A DNA stretch of 64,000 bases from Sphingobium sp. Z007 (GCF_900013425.1 NZ_FBXK01000005.1:1736001-1800000), one strand, 5' to 3'; shown: positions 16,466 to 25,767, counted from the first letter of the stretch. The notes: generated by a model from the letters alone, not told the origin. A program made the numbers and translations.

Positions 16466-17245
16466 TCAGCGCCCCTGCCAGACGGCGGGGCGCTTTTCGA
16501 CGAAGGCGGTCATGCCCTCCTTCTTGTCCTGCGTCGCCGTCAGTATCTGGAACAGGCGACGTTCGGTCAGCAGGCCCTGGGCCAGGCCGGTTTCGAAAGC
16601 GATGTTGACCATTTCCTTGTTCATCATCGTGGCCATCGGCGGCATCGCGGCGATCGCCGCAGCGGTCTTGAGCGCTTCGTCCAGAAGGTCAGCGGCGGGC
16701 ACGATGCGGCTCACCAATCCCGATCGCTCGGCTTCGGCCGCGTCCATCATCCGGCCGGTCAGGCACATTTCCATCGCCTTGGCCTTCCCCACCGCGCGGG
16801 TCAGGCGCTGCGACCCGCCCATGCCCGGCGCAACGCCCAACTTGATTTCGGGCTGGCCGAATTTCGCGGTATCGCCCGCCAGGATGAAGTCGGCCATCAT
16901 CGCCAGTTCGCACCCGCCGCCCAGCGCAAAGCCCTGCACCGCCGCGATCCAGGGTTTGCGGGTGGCGACGACGCCGGTCTGCCAGCCGGAAAAGAAATCC
17001 TCCAGGAAGAAGTCGGCGGCGTCCTTGTCGACCATTTCCTTGATGTCGGCCCCGGCGGCGAACGCCTTTTCGCCGCTGCCGGTCAGCACCGCGCAGCGCT
17101 GGGTCGGATCGGCGTCATAGGCGCCAAAGGCGGCGCTCAGTTCCCTCAACACCTGGCTGTTGAGCGCGTTCAAGGCCTGCGGCCGGTTGAGCGTGATCAG
17201 CGTCACCGCGTCGCGCTGTTCGACCAGGATGGTTTCATAGGTCAT
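16466..17245 (-). CDS. Enoyl-CoA hydratase
   Basis: The 259-residue crotonase-family enzyme has [14 protein letters not shown] at residues 15-28, the oxyanion-hole segments [11 protein letters not shown] and [19 protein letters not shown], and the catalytic Glu region [20 protein letters not shown]. It should hydrate trans-2-enoyl-CoA to 3-hydroxyacyl-CoA in fatty-acid or amino-acid breakdown. AAAGGAG lies 5 bases upstream of ATG 17245, so a longer reading to 17308 is rejected. It stands alone and may serve the valine or beta-oxidation genes in this window. Confidence 0.92.
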   Translation of the reverse strand: MTYETILVEQRDAVTLITLNRPQALNALNSQVLRELSAAFGAYDADPTQRCAVLTGSGEKAFAAGADIKEMVDKDAADFFLEDFFSGWQTGVVATRKPWIAAVQGFALGGGCELAMMADFILAGDTAKFGQPEIKLGVAPGMGGSQRLTRAVGKAKAMEMCLTGRMMDAAEAERSGLVSRIVPAADLLDEALKTAAAIAAMPPMATMMNKEMVNIAFETGLAQGLLTERRLFQILTATQDKKEGMTAFVEKRPAVWQGR

Positions 17246-17329
17246 CGCCGTCTCCTTTAAGCTTTGAGACCGCTCTATTGGTATGGGCGGCGCTTCGCCA
17301 GCCCCCACCGCACCGCATTTGCGCCGAGC

Positions 17330-18169
17330 CTATCGGCACAGATGCATGAAATCGCGATCATAGCTTTTAAGATGCGCCCCGCCATCGACATAGAGCGTCT
17401 GCCCAGTCACGGCGGTCGCTTCGACCAGATAGAGAACCGCCTGCGCGATTTGCTCGGCCTGCGGCAGGCGGGCGAGCGGCATCATCTGCGCCAACCGCTC
17501 CATCTGTGCTTCGTCATAGTCGGGAGTGGCGATCGTCAGGCCCGGCGCGACGGCGTTCACCCGCACCTTGGGCGCGAGGCTGGCGGCGCTGGTGCGCGTG
17601 AGCCCGGCCAGCGCAAGCTTGGAGAGCGTATAGGCCAGTTGGTCGGCATGGGGATGGTCGATCCGCTGGTCGAGAATGTTGACGATGCAGCGATCGCCGA
17701 CGCCCGCCGGTATGGTGGCGAACGCCTTGGTTAGCAAAGTGGGCGCGGCGCAGTTGACGGCATAATGGCGCATCAGGTCGTCGGCGGTGACCGTGTCGAG
17801 CCGGTCCTGCCCGAACAGGGCGGCGCTGTTGATCAATATGTCGGGCGGACGGCCGAAGCGTTCGGCCACCCTGGCCACCAGTTCCTCCGCCCCTTCGGGA
17901 TCGGCGAAATCCACCACGAAGCCATCCCATTCGGTCCGCTCCTCCTCGAAGGTCAGCGCCAAATGGGAATCGAGCCGCGTGTCGTGGCTGCCATGGACGG
18001 CGAGTGAATGGCCCGCCTTTGCCAGCGCAGCGGCAATGATGCCGCCCAGCCGCCGATGCCCGCCAGTGACAAGCGCCAGCCGCTTGGGCGCCAGCGGTGC
18101 GCCGACCGGCGCCACGCTGCTAGGCGCCTTGCCCAGGGGACGATAGGCTGGTTCCTTGTCGTCGCTCAT
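17330..18169 (-). CDS. Short-chain dehydrogenase, pteridine-reductase (FolM)-like
   Basis: The 279-residue SDR has the cofactor motif VTGGHRRLGGIIAAAL (about residues 34-49), an Arg-containing form that favours NADPH and is seen in pteridine reductases. It also has the structural ILINSAALFG, the catalytic Tyr-x3-Lys in AYTLSKLALAGL, and GQTLYVDGGAHLKS near the end. Its start overlaps the folE stop by four bases (ATGA). GTP cyclohydrolase next door makes a dihydromonapterin or dihydrofolate reductase role attractive (inference). A general SDR remains possible. Confidence 0.8.
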   Translation of the reverse strand: MSDDKEPAYRPLGKAPSSVAPVGAPLAPKRLALVTGGHRRLGGIIAAALAKAGHSLAVHGSHDTRLDSHLALTFEEERTEWDGFVVDFADPEGAEELVARVAERFGRPPDILINSAALFGQDRLDTVTADDLMRHYAVNCAAPTLLTKAFATIPAGVGDRCIVNILDQRIDHPHADQLAYTLSKLALAGLTRTSAASLAPKVRVNAVAPGLTIATPDYDEAQMERLAQMMPLARLPQAEQIAQAVLYLVEATAVTGQTLYVDGGAHLKSYDRDFMHLCR

Positions 18170-18771
18170 GAAGCGATGAGCTTCAGCACTTCCTCCCGCG
18201 ACTTTTCACTGTCGCGGAACACGCCGAGCATACGGCTGGTCTTCATGACGACGCCCGGCGTGCGGACGCCGCGCCCGGTCATGCAGCCATGGGTCGCCTC
18301 TATCACAACAGCGACGCCCTGAGGCTTCAAATGCTCCCAGATGCAGTTGGCGACTTCGGACGTCAGCCGTTCCTGCACCTGCAACCGGTTGGCATAGGCG
18401 TGCAGGACGCGGGCCAGCTTGGAAATGCCGACCACATAATCGCCGGGCAGATAGGCGATATGCGCCTTGCCCACGATCGGCGCCATATGATGTTCGCAAT
18501 GCGACTGAAACGGAATACCCTTGAGCAGCACGACATCGTCATAGCCGCCCACTTCGTGGAAGATACGCGAGAGATGATAGGCCGGGTCGTCGCCATAACC
18601 GCGGCAATATTCCTTCCAAGCGCGCGCCACCCGTTCGGGCGTTTCCAACAGACCTTCGCGTTCGGGGGCGTCGCCCGACCAGCGGATCAGGGTCCGGATC
18701 GCCTCGCTGACTTCGGCCGGGACCGGCACCTTGCCGTCGCCAACAATTTCCGTTTCGAGTTCACATGCCAT
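18166..18771 (-). CDS. folE: GTP cyclohydrolase I
   Basis: A 201-residue enzyme that converts GTP to dihydroneopterin triphosphate, first step of folate synthesis. Seen: GLLETPERVARAWKEYCRGY, the zinc/catalytic block SHCEHHMAP (HCEHH at residues 91-95), GISKLARVLHAYANRLQVQE and THGCMTGRGV with the third zinc ligand Cys 163. AAGGAG lies 11 bases upstream of ATG 18771. A GTG at 18783 overlaps that site and is rejected. It is the first gene of a two-gene operon with the pteridine-reductase-like SDR. Confidence 0.95.
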   Translation of the reverse strand: MACELETEIVGDGKVPVPAEVSEAIRTLIRWSGDAPEREGLLETPERVARAWKEYCRGYGDDPAYHLSRIFHEVGGYDDVVLLKGIPFQSHCEHHMAPIVGKAHIAYLPGDYVVGISKLARVLHAYANRLQVQERLTSEVANCIWEHLKPQGVAVVIEATHGCMTGRGVRTPGVVMKTSRMLGVFRDSEKSREEVLKLIAS

Positions 18772-18928
18772 GAACAGGGCCACTCCTTATGCTGTTGGCG
18801 TGGCATATGGCGGCTGGGGTCCGCGATGGCCAGTGTCTTTCGGGGATGCTGGACACAAGATCGCCGGGGTGGCAAGTCGGGGGATAATCGGGATCGCCAC
18901 ATCACAATGTCTCTGCCCTTCGTCTCCC

Positions 18929-19528
18929 ATGCGCACTGAACGAATCGCCGCCGTCCTGCTGGCGGCCGGATCATCCACCCGCTTTGGCGACGATGACAAG
19001 CTGATGGCCGACCTGCGCGGCAAGCCGCTCGCCGCCCATGTGCTAGAAACGGTCGCGTCCATGGCCTTTGCCGAACTGGTCGCGGTCGTGCGCCCGATCG
19101 GGCAGGCCCCAGTCATCCATCGCAAGCTGGACCGGCGCGGCTATAGCATCATCGTGAACGACCGGCCCGAAGAGGGGATATCGGGCAGCATCGTGCGCGC
19201 GGTCGAACATGTCATGCCCAACATGAAGATACGCGGCATATTGATCTGCCTGGCCGACATGCCCGACGTGCCGCAGACCCATTATAACCGCATCTGCCTG
19301 GCCGCGGAGGATATAAGGTCCGTGGTCGCCTCCACCGACGGCTTCTCCTCCTCCCCGCCCGCTTTTATCGGCCGCAAGCATTTCCCCGAATTGCTAGCGT
19401 TGAAGGGCGACCAGGGCGCGCGCGCGCTGCTGAGCCATGGCCTACAGATCGAAACGAGCGGCAATGTGCTGCACGATATTGACACGCCGGAGGATCTGCC
19501 CGGCTGGCGGCCGGTGACGCCACAATAG
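18929..19528 (+). CDS. MocA/MobA-like nucleotidyltransferase
   Basis: The 199-residue protein starts MRTERIAAVLLAAGSSTRFG with the NTP-binding AAGSSTRFG and the following DDKLMADLRGKPLAAHVLE. It also has LICLADMPDVPQTHYNRIC, where the Asp would bind metal. These are hallmarks of the molybdenum-cofactor cytidylyl/guanylyl transferase family. The substrate could be Mo cofactor or another nucleotide-linked group. No molybdoenzyme gene is nearby. It is divergent from folE. Confidence 0.82.
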   Translation: MRTERIAAVLLAAGSSTRFGDDDKLMADLRGKPLAAHVLETVASMAFAELVAVVRPIGQAPVIHRKLDRRGYSIIVNDRPEEGISGSIVRAVEHVMPNMKIRGILICLADMPDVPQTHYNRICLAAEDIRSVVASTDGFSSSPPAFIGRKHFPELLALKGDQGARALLSHGLQIETSGNVLHDIDTPEDLPGWRPVTPQ

Positions 19529-19541
19529 GTCCAGAGCGGCT

Positions 19542-21212
19542 TTAGTTCGACCGGGTTGGATCGGTCATCGGATCGCCCATTTCACGGGGATCGGGGGCGC
19601 GGCTCATCGGCAGCGATCCGGTCTGCCGCTCCAACAGCCTATGCACCACCGGAGAGCCCGGCCCGGAATGCAACGCATGGATGGCCTGGCTGTTGTCGAT
19701 GTCGGCCACGGTACGCCGCTGATTGTGGCGGACATAATCGAGCCAGGTCGAGACATGATAGCGCTCCACCCAAAGCGACGGATCGCCCAGGTCGCGCATC
19801 AGCGTCCAGCCATGGGCACCGTCACGCCGGCGGATGCGCCGCCGCTCGCTCATCGCGGAGAGGAAGGGCACGACCGAACCGGCCGGGATGCGATATTCGA
19901 TGGTGACGACCACCGGCCCGCTGCGCGGCTCCACCGGCACCGCGGTGTCGGGTTCGCGCCAGCTGTTCTGGAGGTCGAGATTATCCTCGCCAGTCTGCGC
20001 CAGCGGACGAAGAAGGCCCAGCATGGCGGCCACGAGCTGCGCCGCGGCGGAGGCATAGAGCGCCTCGACAACGCCATGATGCTCGGCGATCCAGCCGAAC
20101 ATCCAGGCGCCGATCGCCATGCCGCCGAAAGCGGTCATCTGATAGAGCGACACTGCCCGCGCGACGACCCAGCGCGGCGCCGACATCTGGACCGACACGT
20201 TGAAGGTCGCCAGCGCCGTCACCCAGCCCATGCCCGCCAGCAGATAGCCGAGCAGGGCCAGCGCGAGCGAGGTGCTCGCGCCCGTGATCGCGGTGCCCAG
20301 CGCCAGGATCAGCGCGGCCGACCGCACCATCGTTTCCACCGAGAAGCGCGCGCGCAGACGGCGGGTGGACAGGGCGGCCAGCACCGCGCCGATGCCGAAT
20401 GCGCCACTGGTAAGGCCGAACGTCAGCGCCCCGCCGCCCAGCACGTCGCGCGCGACCAGCGGCATCAGCGCCGACACCGCGCTCGCGCCGATGCCGAAGA
20501 CCGCGGCGCGCAGCAGCACCAGCCGGATATTGGGCGACATGGCGACGTAGTTCAGCCCAGCCTGCATCGCCACGCCCAGACGTTCGCGCGGCAGCAGCTT
20601 GGGCGGCAGGTCAGGCCGCCAGCGAAACAGCACGGTCAGCAGCGCTATATAGCTGACCGCATTGGTCAGGAACGCCGCCGCCGCCCCCGCCACCGCGACG
20701 ATCACGCCGCCCAGCGCCGGTCCGACGCTGCGCGCCAGGTTGAAGCCCATCGAATTCATTGCGACCGCGCTGGGCAGGATGGCGCGCGGCACCATGTCGC
20801 CGACCGACGCCTGCCAGGCAGGACCGTTGATCGCGGTGGCGCACCCCAGCAGGAAGGTGAAGCCCAGCAGCAGCCAGGGCGTGACGAGGCCAGCCCAGGC
20901 AGTGAGCGCCAGCGCGGTGGATATGACCAGCATCGACGCCTGACACGCGATCATGACCTTGCGCCGATCGAGATTGTCCGCGACCGCACCGGCCCACAGC
21001 GACAGCAGCATGATCGGCAAGGTGGTCGCGGCCGGAACCAGCGCGATCAGTTGGGGCGAGGCGGACAGCGACGTCATCATCCACGCCGCGCCCACCGACT
21101 GGATCAGGCCGCCGAAGTTGGACGCAAGGCTGGCGGTCCAGATCGCGCGAAAGATGGGGATGGAAAGCGGCGAAGGGTTTTGCTGATTCGAGGCGGGCGT
21201 CGCGCTGTCCAT
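19542..21212 (-). CDS. MFS transporter (MFS_3 type) with C-terminal soluble domain
   Basis: The 556-residue product has about 11-12 membrane segments in residues 20-410 and the MFS loop motif WAGAVADNLDRRKVMI between TM2 and TM3. It resembles the MFS_3 (PF05977, EntS-like) group. Residues about 430-520 form a soluble domain (VVVTIEYRIPAGSVVPFLSA, then WVERYHVSTWLDYVRHNQRR) that looks like a small alpha/beta ABM-type fold. This long tail is a known feature of one MFS_3 branch. Such proteins often export siderophores or metabolites. The substrate is unknown. Confidence 0.85.
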   Translation of the reverse strand: MDSATPASNQQNPSPLSIPIFRAIWTASLASNFGGLIQSVGAAWMMTSLSASPQLIALVPAATTLPIMLLSLWAGAVADNLDRRKVMIACQASMLVISTALALTAWAGLVTPWLLLGFTFLLGCATAINGPAWQASVGDMVPRAILPSAVAMNSMGFNLARSVGPALGGVIVAVAGAAAAFLTNAVSYIALLTVLFRWRPDLPPKLLPRERLGVAMQAGLNYVAMSPNIRLVLLRAAVFGIGASAVSALMPLVARDVLGGGALTFGLTSGAFGIGAVLAALSTRRLRARFSVETMVRSAALILALGTAITGASTSLALALLGYLLAGMGWVTALATFNVSVQMSAPRWVVARAVSLYQMTAFGGMAIGAWMFGWIAEHHGVVEALYASAAAQLVAAMLGLLRPLAQTGEDNLDLQNSWREPDTAVPVEPRSGPVVVTIEYRIPAGSVVPFLSAMSERRRIRRRDGAHGWTLMRDLGDPSLWVERYHVSTWLDYVRHNQRRTVADIDNSQAIHALHSGPGSPVVHRLLERQTGSLPMSRAPDPREMGDPMTDPTRSN

Positions 21213-21252
21213 AGTGGCGGATATAAGCCGCAATGGCCGACGCGCAACGCTT

Positions 21253-21987
21253 CTAGACGCGCCCCGTCCGCAACGCGATCGCCCAGTCGGGGCGGCCGTG
21301 CGCTGCGGCTGCGCAAGCGGCGGCTTCCCAATCGTAGGCGATCGCGAGCAGTTCCACCCGCCACCCGTCCGCCATCACATCCGCTATCGCATAGCGGGCA
21401 TGGGGCGATCCGGTCTCCACCTTGTGCGGGAATGGATGCTCGTCGGCATAGGCGGGCAGGCCGACGCTGCCGGGATTGACGATCATCCTGCCGCCGGGCC
21501 TATGGTGGATGCGCGGGATATGGGTGTGGCCGCACAGGATCAGCGGCGCGGCGACGCCCCCTGCCCGCGCCTCCACTTCCTGGGCCGTCGCAGGCCGCAA
21601 TCCGGTGGGGTCGAGCGTTTCGAGCCAATAGCAAAGATCGTCGCCCGGCGCACCATGGACCATCAGCACATCGTCGGCGAGCCATAGGCTGTCGGGCAGC
21701 GACGCGATCCAGTCGCGATGACGGGATTGCAGGACCGCGTCGGTATAGCGGTCCGACGCGCCCATGCGGCCCGGACGCTGGGTCAGCAATTGCCTCTCAT
21801 GATTGCCGCGGATCGTGGGCAGGTCGAGCGCCATCAGCCGGTCGGCCGTCTCGCATGGCCAGAGCGGGCCGGACAGGATGTCGCCCAGATTGACGATCGC
21901 ATCCACGCCCCGCCCCTCGACATCGGCCAGCACGGCGTCCAGCGCGGCGATATTGCCGTGGATGTCGGAGAGGATGGCGATCCGCAT
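21253..21987 (-). CDS. Metallophosphoesterase (YfcE/MJ0936-like)
   Basis: A 244-residue protein with all calcineurin-like metal motifs: ILSDIHGNIAALDAVL (DxH, residues 5-20), NLGDILSG (GDxxx), TIRGNHERQLL (GNHE), VLMVHGAPGD and ILCGHTHIP (GHTH). It should hydrolyse a phosphodiester or phosphomonoester with two metal ions. The substrate is unknown. It is divergent from the thiolase operon. Confidence 0.9.
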   Translation of the reverse strand: MRIAILSDIHGNIAALDAVLADVEGRGVDAIVNLGDILSGPLWPCETADRLMALDLPTIRGNHERQLLTQRPGRMGASDRYTDAVLQSRHRDWIASLPDSLWLADDVLMVHGAPGDDLCYWLETLDPTGLRPATAQEVEARAGGVAAPLILCGHTHIPRIHHRPGGRMIVNPGSVGLPAYADEHPFPHKVETGSPHARYAIADVMADGWRVELLAIAYDWEAAACAAAAHGRPDWAIALRTGRV

Positions 21988-22078
21988 CGCCCGTCAATGA
22001 CACAGGGATTCGCACCGCGAAAGGGCGGCGTGCGACAGCGAGTTGGACAATATTGGCGATGTTTCGAGTAACTGCCCT

Positions 22079-22099
22079 GCCCTGCCGCTACGGCAGGGC
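22079..22099. repeat. Perfect short hairpin in thiolase upstream region
   Basis: GCCCTGCCG, CTA, CGGCAGGGC forms a perfect 9-bp stem with a 3-base loop, about 30 bases before the thiolase -35 element. It could be a repeat or a terminator-like block, but no T run follows on either strand. Confidence 0.7.
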
Positions 22100-22128
22100 G
22101 GGAAGGCATCAAGCCCGTGCATTTACAC

Positions 22129-22156
22129 TTGCACTTTACGTAAACGTAAATACATT
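22129..22156 (+). promoter_or_regulatory. Thiolase operon promoter with palindromic operator in the spacer
   Basis: TTGCAC at 22129-22134 and TACATT at 22151-22156 form a sigma70-like -35/-10 pair with a 16-base spacer. The whole spacer, 22135-22150, is TTTACG-TAAA-CGTAAA, an inverted repeat of TTTACG/CGTAAA. It resembles operators described for acyl-CoA or branched-chain amino-acid regulators such as LiuR, but I am recalling that consensus, not checking it. The start codon is about 50 bases downstream. Confidence 0.6.
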
Positions 22157-22206
22157 TCGCTTCACATCCAGTGCGCCCACAGGGCAGCCCACGGAGAGGG
22201 AAAGAC

Positions 22207-23415
22207 ATGGAAGCCTTTATTTACGACGCCGTAAGGACGCCCCGTGGCCGGGGCAAGGCCGACGGGTCGCTCCACGAAATCACGCCGATCCAGTTAGCGA
22301 CGCAGGTGCTGGAAGCCGTGCGCGATCGTAGCCAGATCGACACGGCGGATGTCGATGACGTCATCCTGGGCTGCGTCAGCCCGGTGGGTGAACAGGGCGC
22401 GGACATCGCCCGCATCGCGGTGCTGAACGCCGATTATGCGCAGACCGTGCCGGGCGTGCAGATCAACCGCTTCTGCGCGTCGGGGCTGGAGGCGGTGAAC
22501 ATGGCTGCCGCGAAAGTCTATTCCGGCGAAGCGATGTTCGCGATCGGCGGCGGCGTCGAATCGATGAGCCGGGTGCCGATGGCGTCGGACGGCGGCGCGT
22601 GGGCGATGGACCCGTCGGTCGCCTACAAGACCTATTTTGCGCCGCAGGGCATCGGTGCGGACGTGATCGCCACCAAGTTCGGCATCAGCCGCGACGATGC
22701 AGACGCCTATGCCGTCGAGAGCCAAAAACGCGCCAAGATTGCCTGGGACGAAGGGCGGTTCGCCAAGTCGATCGTGCCGGTCAAGGATGTGATCGGCCGA
22801 GTCGTGCTGGACCATGACGAACATATGCGCCCCGATGCCACGATGCAGTCGCTGGGCGCTTTGAAGCCCAGTTTCGCTGCGCTGGGCGAGGACATGCCCG
22901 GCTTCGATACGGTGGCGCTGCTGCGCTATCCTGAACTAGAGAAGGTCAACCATGTCCACCACGCCGGCAACAGCAGCGGCATCGTGGATGGCGCGGCCGC
23001 CGTGCTGGTCGGCAACAAGGATATGGGCGACAAATTTGGGCTGAAGCCCCGCGCCCGCATCCGCGCCATGGCCTCGATCGGCTCGGAACCGCTGATTATG
23101 CTGACCGGGCCGGAGTTCGTCGCGGGCAAGCTGCTGAGCCGTGCGGGCATGACCACGGCCGACATCGATCTGTGGGAACTGAACGAGGCCTTCGCGTCGG
23201 TCGTGCTGCGCTACATGCAGGCGATGAACCTCGACCATTCGAAGATCAACGTGAATGGCGGCGCGATCGCCTTTGGCCATCCGCTGGGGGCTACCGGAGC
23301 GATGGTGCTGGGCACCGCGCTGGACGAGCTGGAGCGGACCGGCAAGGGCACCGCGCTCATCAACCTGTGCGTCGGCGCGGGCATGGGCACCGGCATCATC
23401 ATTGAGCGTATCTAA
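22207..23415 (+). CDS. Acetyl-CoA acyltransferase (thiolase, FadA-like)
   Basis: The 402-residue thiolase has the acyl-accepting Cys in [17 protein letters not shown] (about residues 85-101), the VAYKTYF and PDVGGGV-like core, the His of NEAFA ([16 protein letters not shown]) and the C-terminal Cys motif [16 protein letters not shown]. It cleaves 3-ketoacyl-CoA to acetyl-CoA and a shortened acyl-CoA. GGAGAGGG precedes ATG 22207. It is co-oriented with the fadB-like gene 84 bases downstream, forming a beta-oxidation operon under the promoter at 22129. Confidence 0.92.
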   Translation: MEAFIYDAVRTPRGRGKADGSLHEITPIQLATQVLEAVRDRSQIDTADVDDVILGCVSPVGEQGADIARIAVLNADYAQTVPGVQINRFCASGLEAVNMAAAKVYSGEAMFAIGGGVESMSRVPMASDGGAWAMDPSVAYKTYFAPQGIGADVIATKFGISRDDADAYAVESQKRAKIAWDEGRFAKSIVPVKDVIGRVVLDHDEHMRPDATMQSLGALKPSFAALGEDMPGFDTVALLRYPELEKVNHVHHAGNSSGIVDGAAAVLVGNKDMGDKFGLKPRARIRAMASIGSEPLIMLTGPEFVAGKLLSRAGMTTADIDLWELNEAFASVVLRYMQAMNLDHSKINVNGGAIAFGHPLGATGAMVLGTALDELERTGKGTALINLCVGAGMGTGIIIERI

Positions 23416-23439
23416 AAATATAACATGAGCCCTTCGACA

Positions 23440-23467
23440 TTCGAACGAGACAAGTGTCTCGTTCGAA
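23440..23467. repeat. Perfect 13-bp inverted repeat between thiolase and fadB-like genes
   Basis: TTCGAACGAGACA, AG, TGTCTCGTTCGAA is a perfect inverted repeat 24 bases after the thiolase stop, flanked by GAGCCCTTCGACA and CAGGGCGAACGG, which match the outer parts of the family B repeats at 27962 and 32167. It can form a strong mRNA hairpin in the operon. Confidence 0.85.
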
Positions 23468-23499
23468 CAGGGCGAACGGCATTGAGAGGTAGCATCATC

Positions 23500-25674
23500 A
23501 TGCAGACCATCGCATTTGACATCGACGCTGACGGCATCGCCACGCTGACCATTGACGTACCCGGCCAGACGATGAACGTCATCGGCCCGGACTTCATAGC
23601 GGACATGGACGCCGCAATCACGCGTATCGCGTCCGAAGAGGGCATCAAGGGCGCGGTCATCGCGTCGGGCAAGGATAGCGGCTTCATGGCCGGCATGGAC
23701 CTGAAATTTTTCGGGTCGATGCTGGCGAAGGCGGGTGACGCCCCCGCGCCGGCCGCGCTGTATGACGATCTGTTCGTGCTGAACGCCCTGTTCCGCCGCC
23801 TGGAAACCAGCGGCAAGCCGGTCGCCTGCGCGGTCGAAGGCACCTGTGTCGGTGGCGGGTTCGAACTGGCGCTGGCCTGCCATCGCCGTTTCGTCGGCGA
23901 CAGCTCCAAGACGCAATTGGGCCTGCCCGAAATCCTGATCGGCCTCTTCCCCGGCGGCGGCGGGTCGCAGCGCCTGCCGCGCATCATGGGGGTGCAGGCG
24001 GCATTGATGTATATGCTCCAGGGCAAGCTGTTCCGCCCGGCGGAAGCAGCGATGCTTAAGGTCGTGGATGCGGTCGTGCCGCAGGGCACGGCGGTCGAGG
24101 CGGCGCGGGACTGGGTGAAGGCCAATCCCAACGCCAACACCCAGCCGTGGGATGTTAAGGGCTATAAGGTGCCCGGCGGTGCCGGCGGCTTCAACCCTGC
24201 CTTCGTCCAGACCATGGCCGGCGCGCTGCCGATGACGCTCAAGCAGACCCAGCGCAACATGCACGCGCCGATCGCTTTGCTGTCGGCCGTCTATGAAGGC
24301 ATCACCTTGCCGATGGACCGGGCGATCCAGATCGAAAGCAAATATTTCGCCAGGGTCGCCGCCGACCCGCAGGCGAGCAACATGATCCGCACCCTGTTCG
24401 TCAACAAGCAGGCCGCCGAACGCGGCGCGCGCCGTCCCAAGGATCAGCCCAAGGCGCCGACGCGTAAGCTGGCCATGCTGGGCGCTGGCATGATGGGCGC
24501 CGGCATTGCGACCGTCGCGGCGCAGGCGGGGATCGAGGTCGTGCTGTTCGATCGCGACCTGGCCTATGCGCAGAAGGGCAAGGCGCATGTCGAGGCGGTT
24601 CTCAAGAAGCGTCTGGGCAAGGGCATGACGCCGGAGAAGCTGGCGGAAACGCTGGCCCGCGTGACGCCGACCACCGACTATGCCGACTTGGCGCGGGCGG
24701 ACTTCGTGATCGAGGCGGTGTTCGAGGATGTGAGCATCAAGGCGGAAGTCACGAAAAAGGTTGAGGAAGTGCTGGGCGCGGATACCATCTTCGGGTCCAA
24801 CACCTCCACCCTGCCGATCACGAAGCTGGCGCAGGCCTGGACCAAGCCGGAGAATTTCATCGGCGTCCATTTCTTCTCGCCCGTCGAGAAGATGCCCCTG
24901 GTGGAGATCATCCTGGGCGAGAAGACCGGTCCCGCCGCCATCGCCAAGGCGCTGGATTTCGTGGCACAGATCAAGAAGACGCCGATCGTCGTGCATGACA
25001 GCCGCGGCTTCTACACCTCCCGCAGCTTCGGCACCTATGTGCAGGAAGGCGCGGAACTGGTCGGCCAAGGCGTCAATCCGGCGCTTATTGAAAATGCCGG
25101 CAAGCAATTGGGGATGCCCACCGGGCCGCTGGCCGTGAGCGACGAAGTTTCGATCGAACTGGGCTGGAAGATCATGAGCGCCGCGAAAAAGGAGCTGGGC
25201 GACGCCTATGTGCCGCAGGGGTCCGACGACATCATGGTCAAGATGGTCGAGGCGGGCCGGCTGGGCCGTAAGAATGGCAAGGGCTGGTACGACTATCCCG
25301 AAGGCGCGAAAAAGCATCTGTCGCCGGTTCTGGGCGAGATGTTCCCCCGCGCGGCCGAGCAGCCCGCTGTCGAGGCGGTGAAGGAGCGGCTGCTCTATCG
25401 CCAGTTGATCGAATGCGCCCGCTGTTTCGAGGAAGGCGTACTGGAGACGCCGGAGGATGGCGATATCGGCGCGATCTTCGGCTGGGGCTTTGCGCCCTAT
25501 ACCGGCGGGCCGTTCAGCCATATGGACACGGTCGGCATTGCCCATGTGGTGGCCGTACTGGACCGGCTGGCGGCGGCGCATGGCCCGCGCTTCGCGCCGA
25601 CGGCGCAGTTGCGGGAGATGGCGGCGAGCGGGGCGACTTTCTATCGGCCGGTTCCGGCGAAAGCAGCGGCGTGA
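23500..25674 (+). CDS. fadB: FadB-like multifunctional enoyl-CoA hydratase/3-hydroxyacyl-CoA dehydrogenase
   Basis: The 724-residue fusion has an N-terminal crotonase domain (residues 1-about 190, GKDSGFMAGMDLKFF and CVGGGFELALACHRRFVGDS), then the NAD-binding domain from about 325 (LAMLGAGMMGAGIATVAAQA), then the 3HCDH C-terminal repeats (VNPALIENAGKQLGMPTGPL and IFGWGFAPYTGGPFSHMDTV). It performs hydration and dehydrogenation of 2-enoyl-CoA in fatty-acid oxidation and works with the upstream thiolase. GAGAGG precedes ATG 23500. Confidence 0.95.
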   Translation: MQTIAFDIDADGIATLTIDVPGQTMNVIGPDFIADMDAAITRIASEEGIKGAVIASGKDSGFMAGMDLKFFGSMLAKAGDAPAPAALYDDLFVLNALFRRLETSGKPVACAVEGTCVGGGFELALACHRRFVGDSSKTQLGLPEILIGLFPGGGGSQRLPRIMGVQAALMYMLQGKLFRPAEAAMLKVVDAVVPQGTAVEAARDWVKANPNANTQPWDVKGYKVPGGAGGFNPAFVQTMAGALPMTLKQTQRNMHAPIALLSAVYEGITLPMDRAIQIESKYFARVAADPQASNMIRTLFVNKQAAERGARRPKDQPKAPTRKLAMLGAGMMGAGIATVAAQAGIEVVLFDRDLAYAQKGKAHVEAVLKKRLGKGMTPEKLAETLARVTPTTDYADLARADFVIEAVFEDVSIKAEVTKKVEEVLGADTIFGSNTSTLPITKLAQAWTKPENFIGVHFFSPVEKMPLVEIILGEKTGPAAIAKALDFVAQIKKTPIVVHDSRGFYTSRSFGTYVQEGAELVGQGVNPALIENAGKQLGMPTGPLAVSDEVSIELGWKIMSAAKKELGDAYVPQGSDDIMVKMVEAGRLGRKNGKGWYDYPEGAKKHLSPVLGEMFPRAAEQPAVEAVKERLLYRQLIECARCFEEGVLETPEDGDIGAIFGWGFAPYTGGPFSHMDTVGIAHVVAVLDRLAAAHGPRFAPTAQLREMAASGATFYRPVPAKAAA

Positions 25675-25734
25675 CTTGTTGCTCTGCCTGCGCCGGGGAA
25701 CACAGGCTCTATAAATTTTAACAACACTCGGCTA

Positions 25735-25767
25735 GGTCTCCCGGCAACAGGCTGGGAGACCTTTTTC
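25735..25767 (+). terminator. Intrinsic terminator ending the beta-oxidation operon and overlapping the galE RBS
   Basis: GGTCTCCC at 25735-25742 pairs with GGGAGACC at 25754-25761, followed by a TTTTTCTT tail. The tail ends two bases before the galE ATG at 25770. GGGAG in the right arm is also the only Shine-Dalgarno-like sequence for galE, 11 bases before the ATG. The structure could therefore stop read-through, hide the RBS, or both. Confidence 0.8.

Noticed and set aside
19641..21479. 612-codon open frame on the plus strand
   Set aside because: Antisense to the MFS transporter and the start of the phosphoesterase; composition is that of a shadow frame.
22936..25581. 881-codon open frame on the minus strand
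   Set aside because: Antisense shadow of the thiolase and fadB-like genes. Its translation is Arg/His/Gln-rich with no domain pattern.
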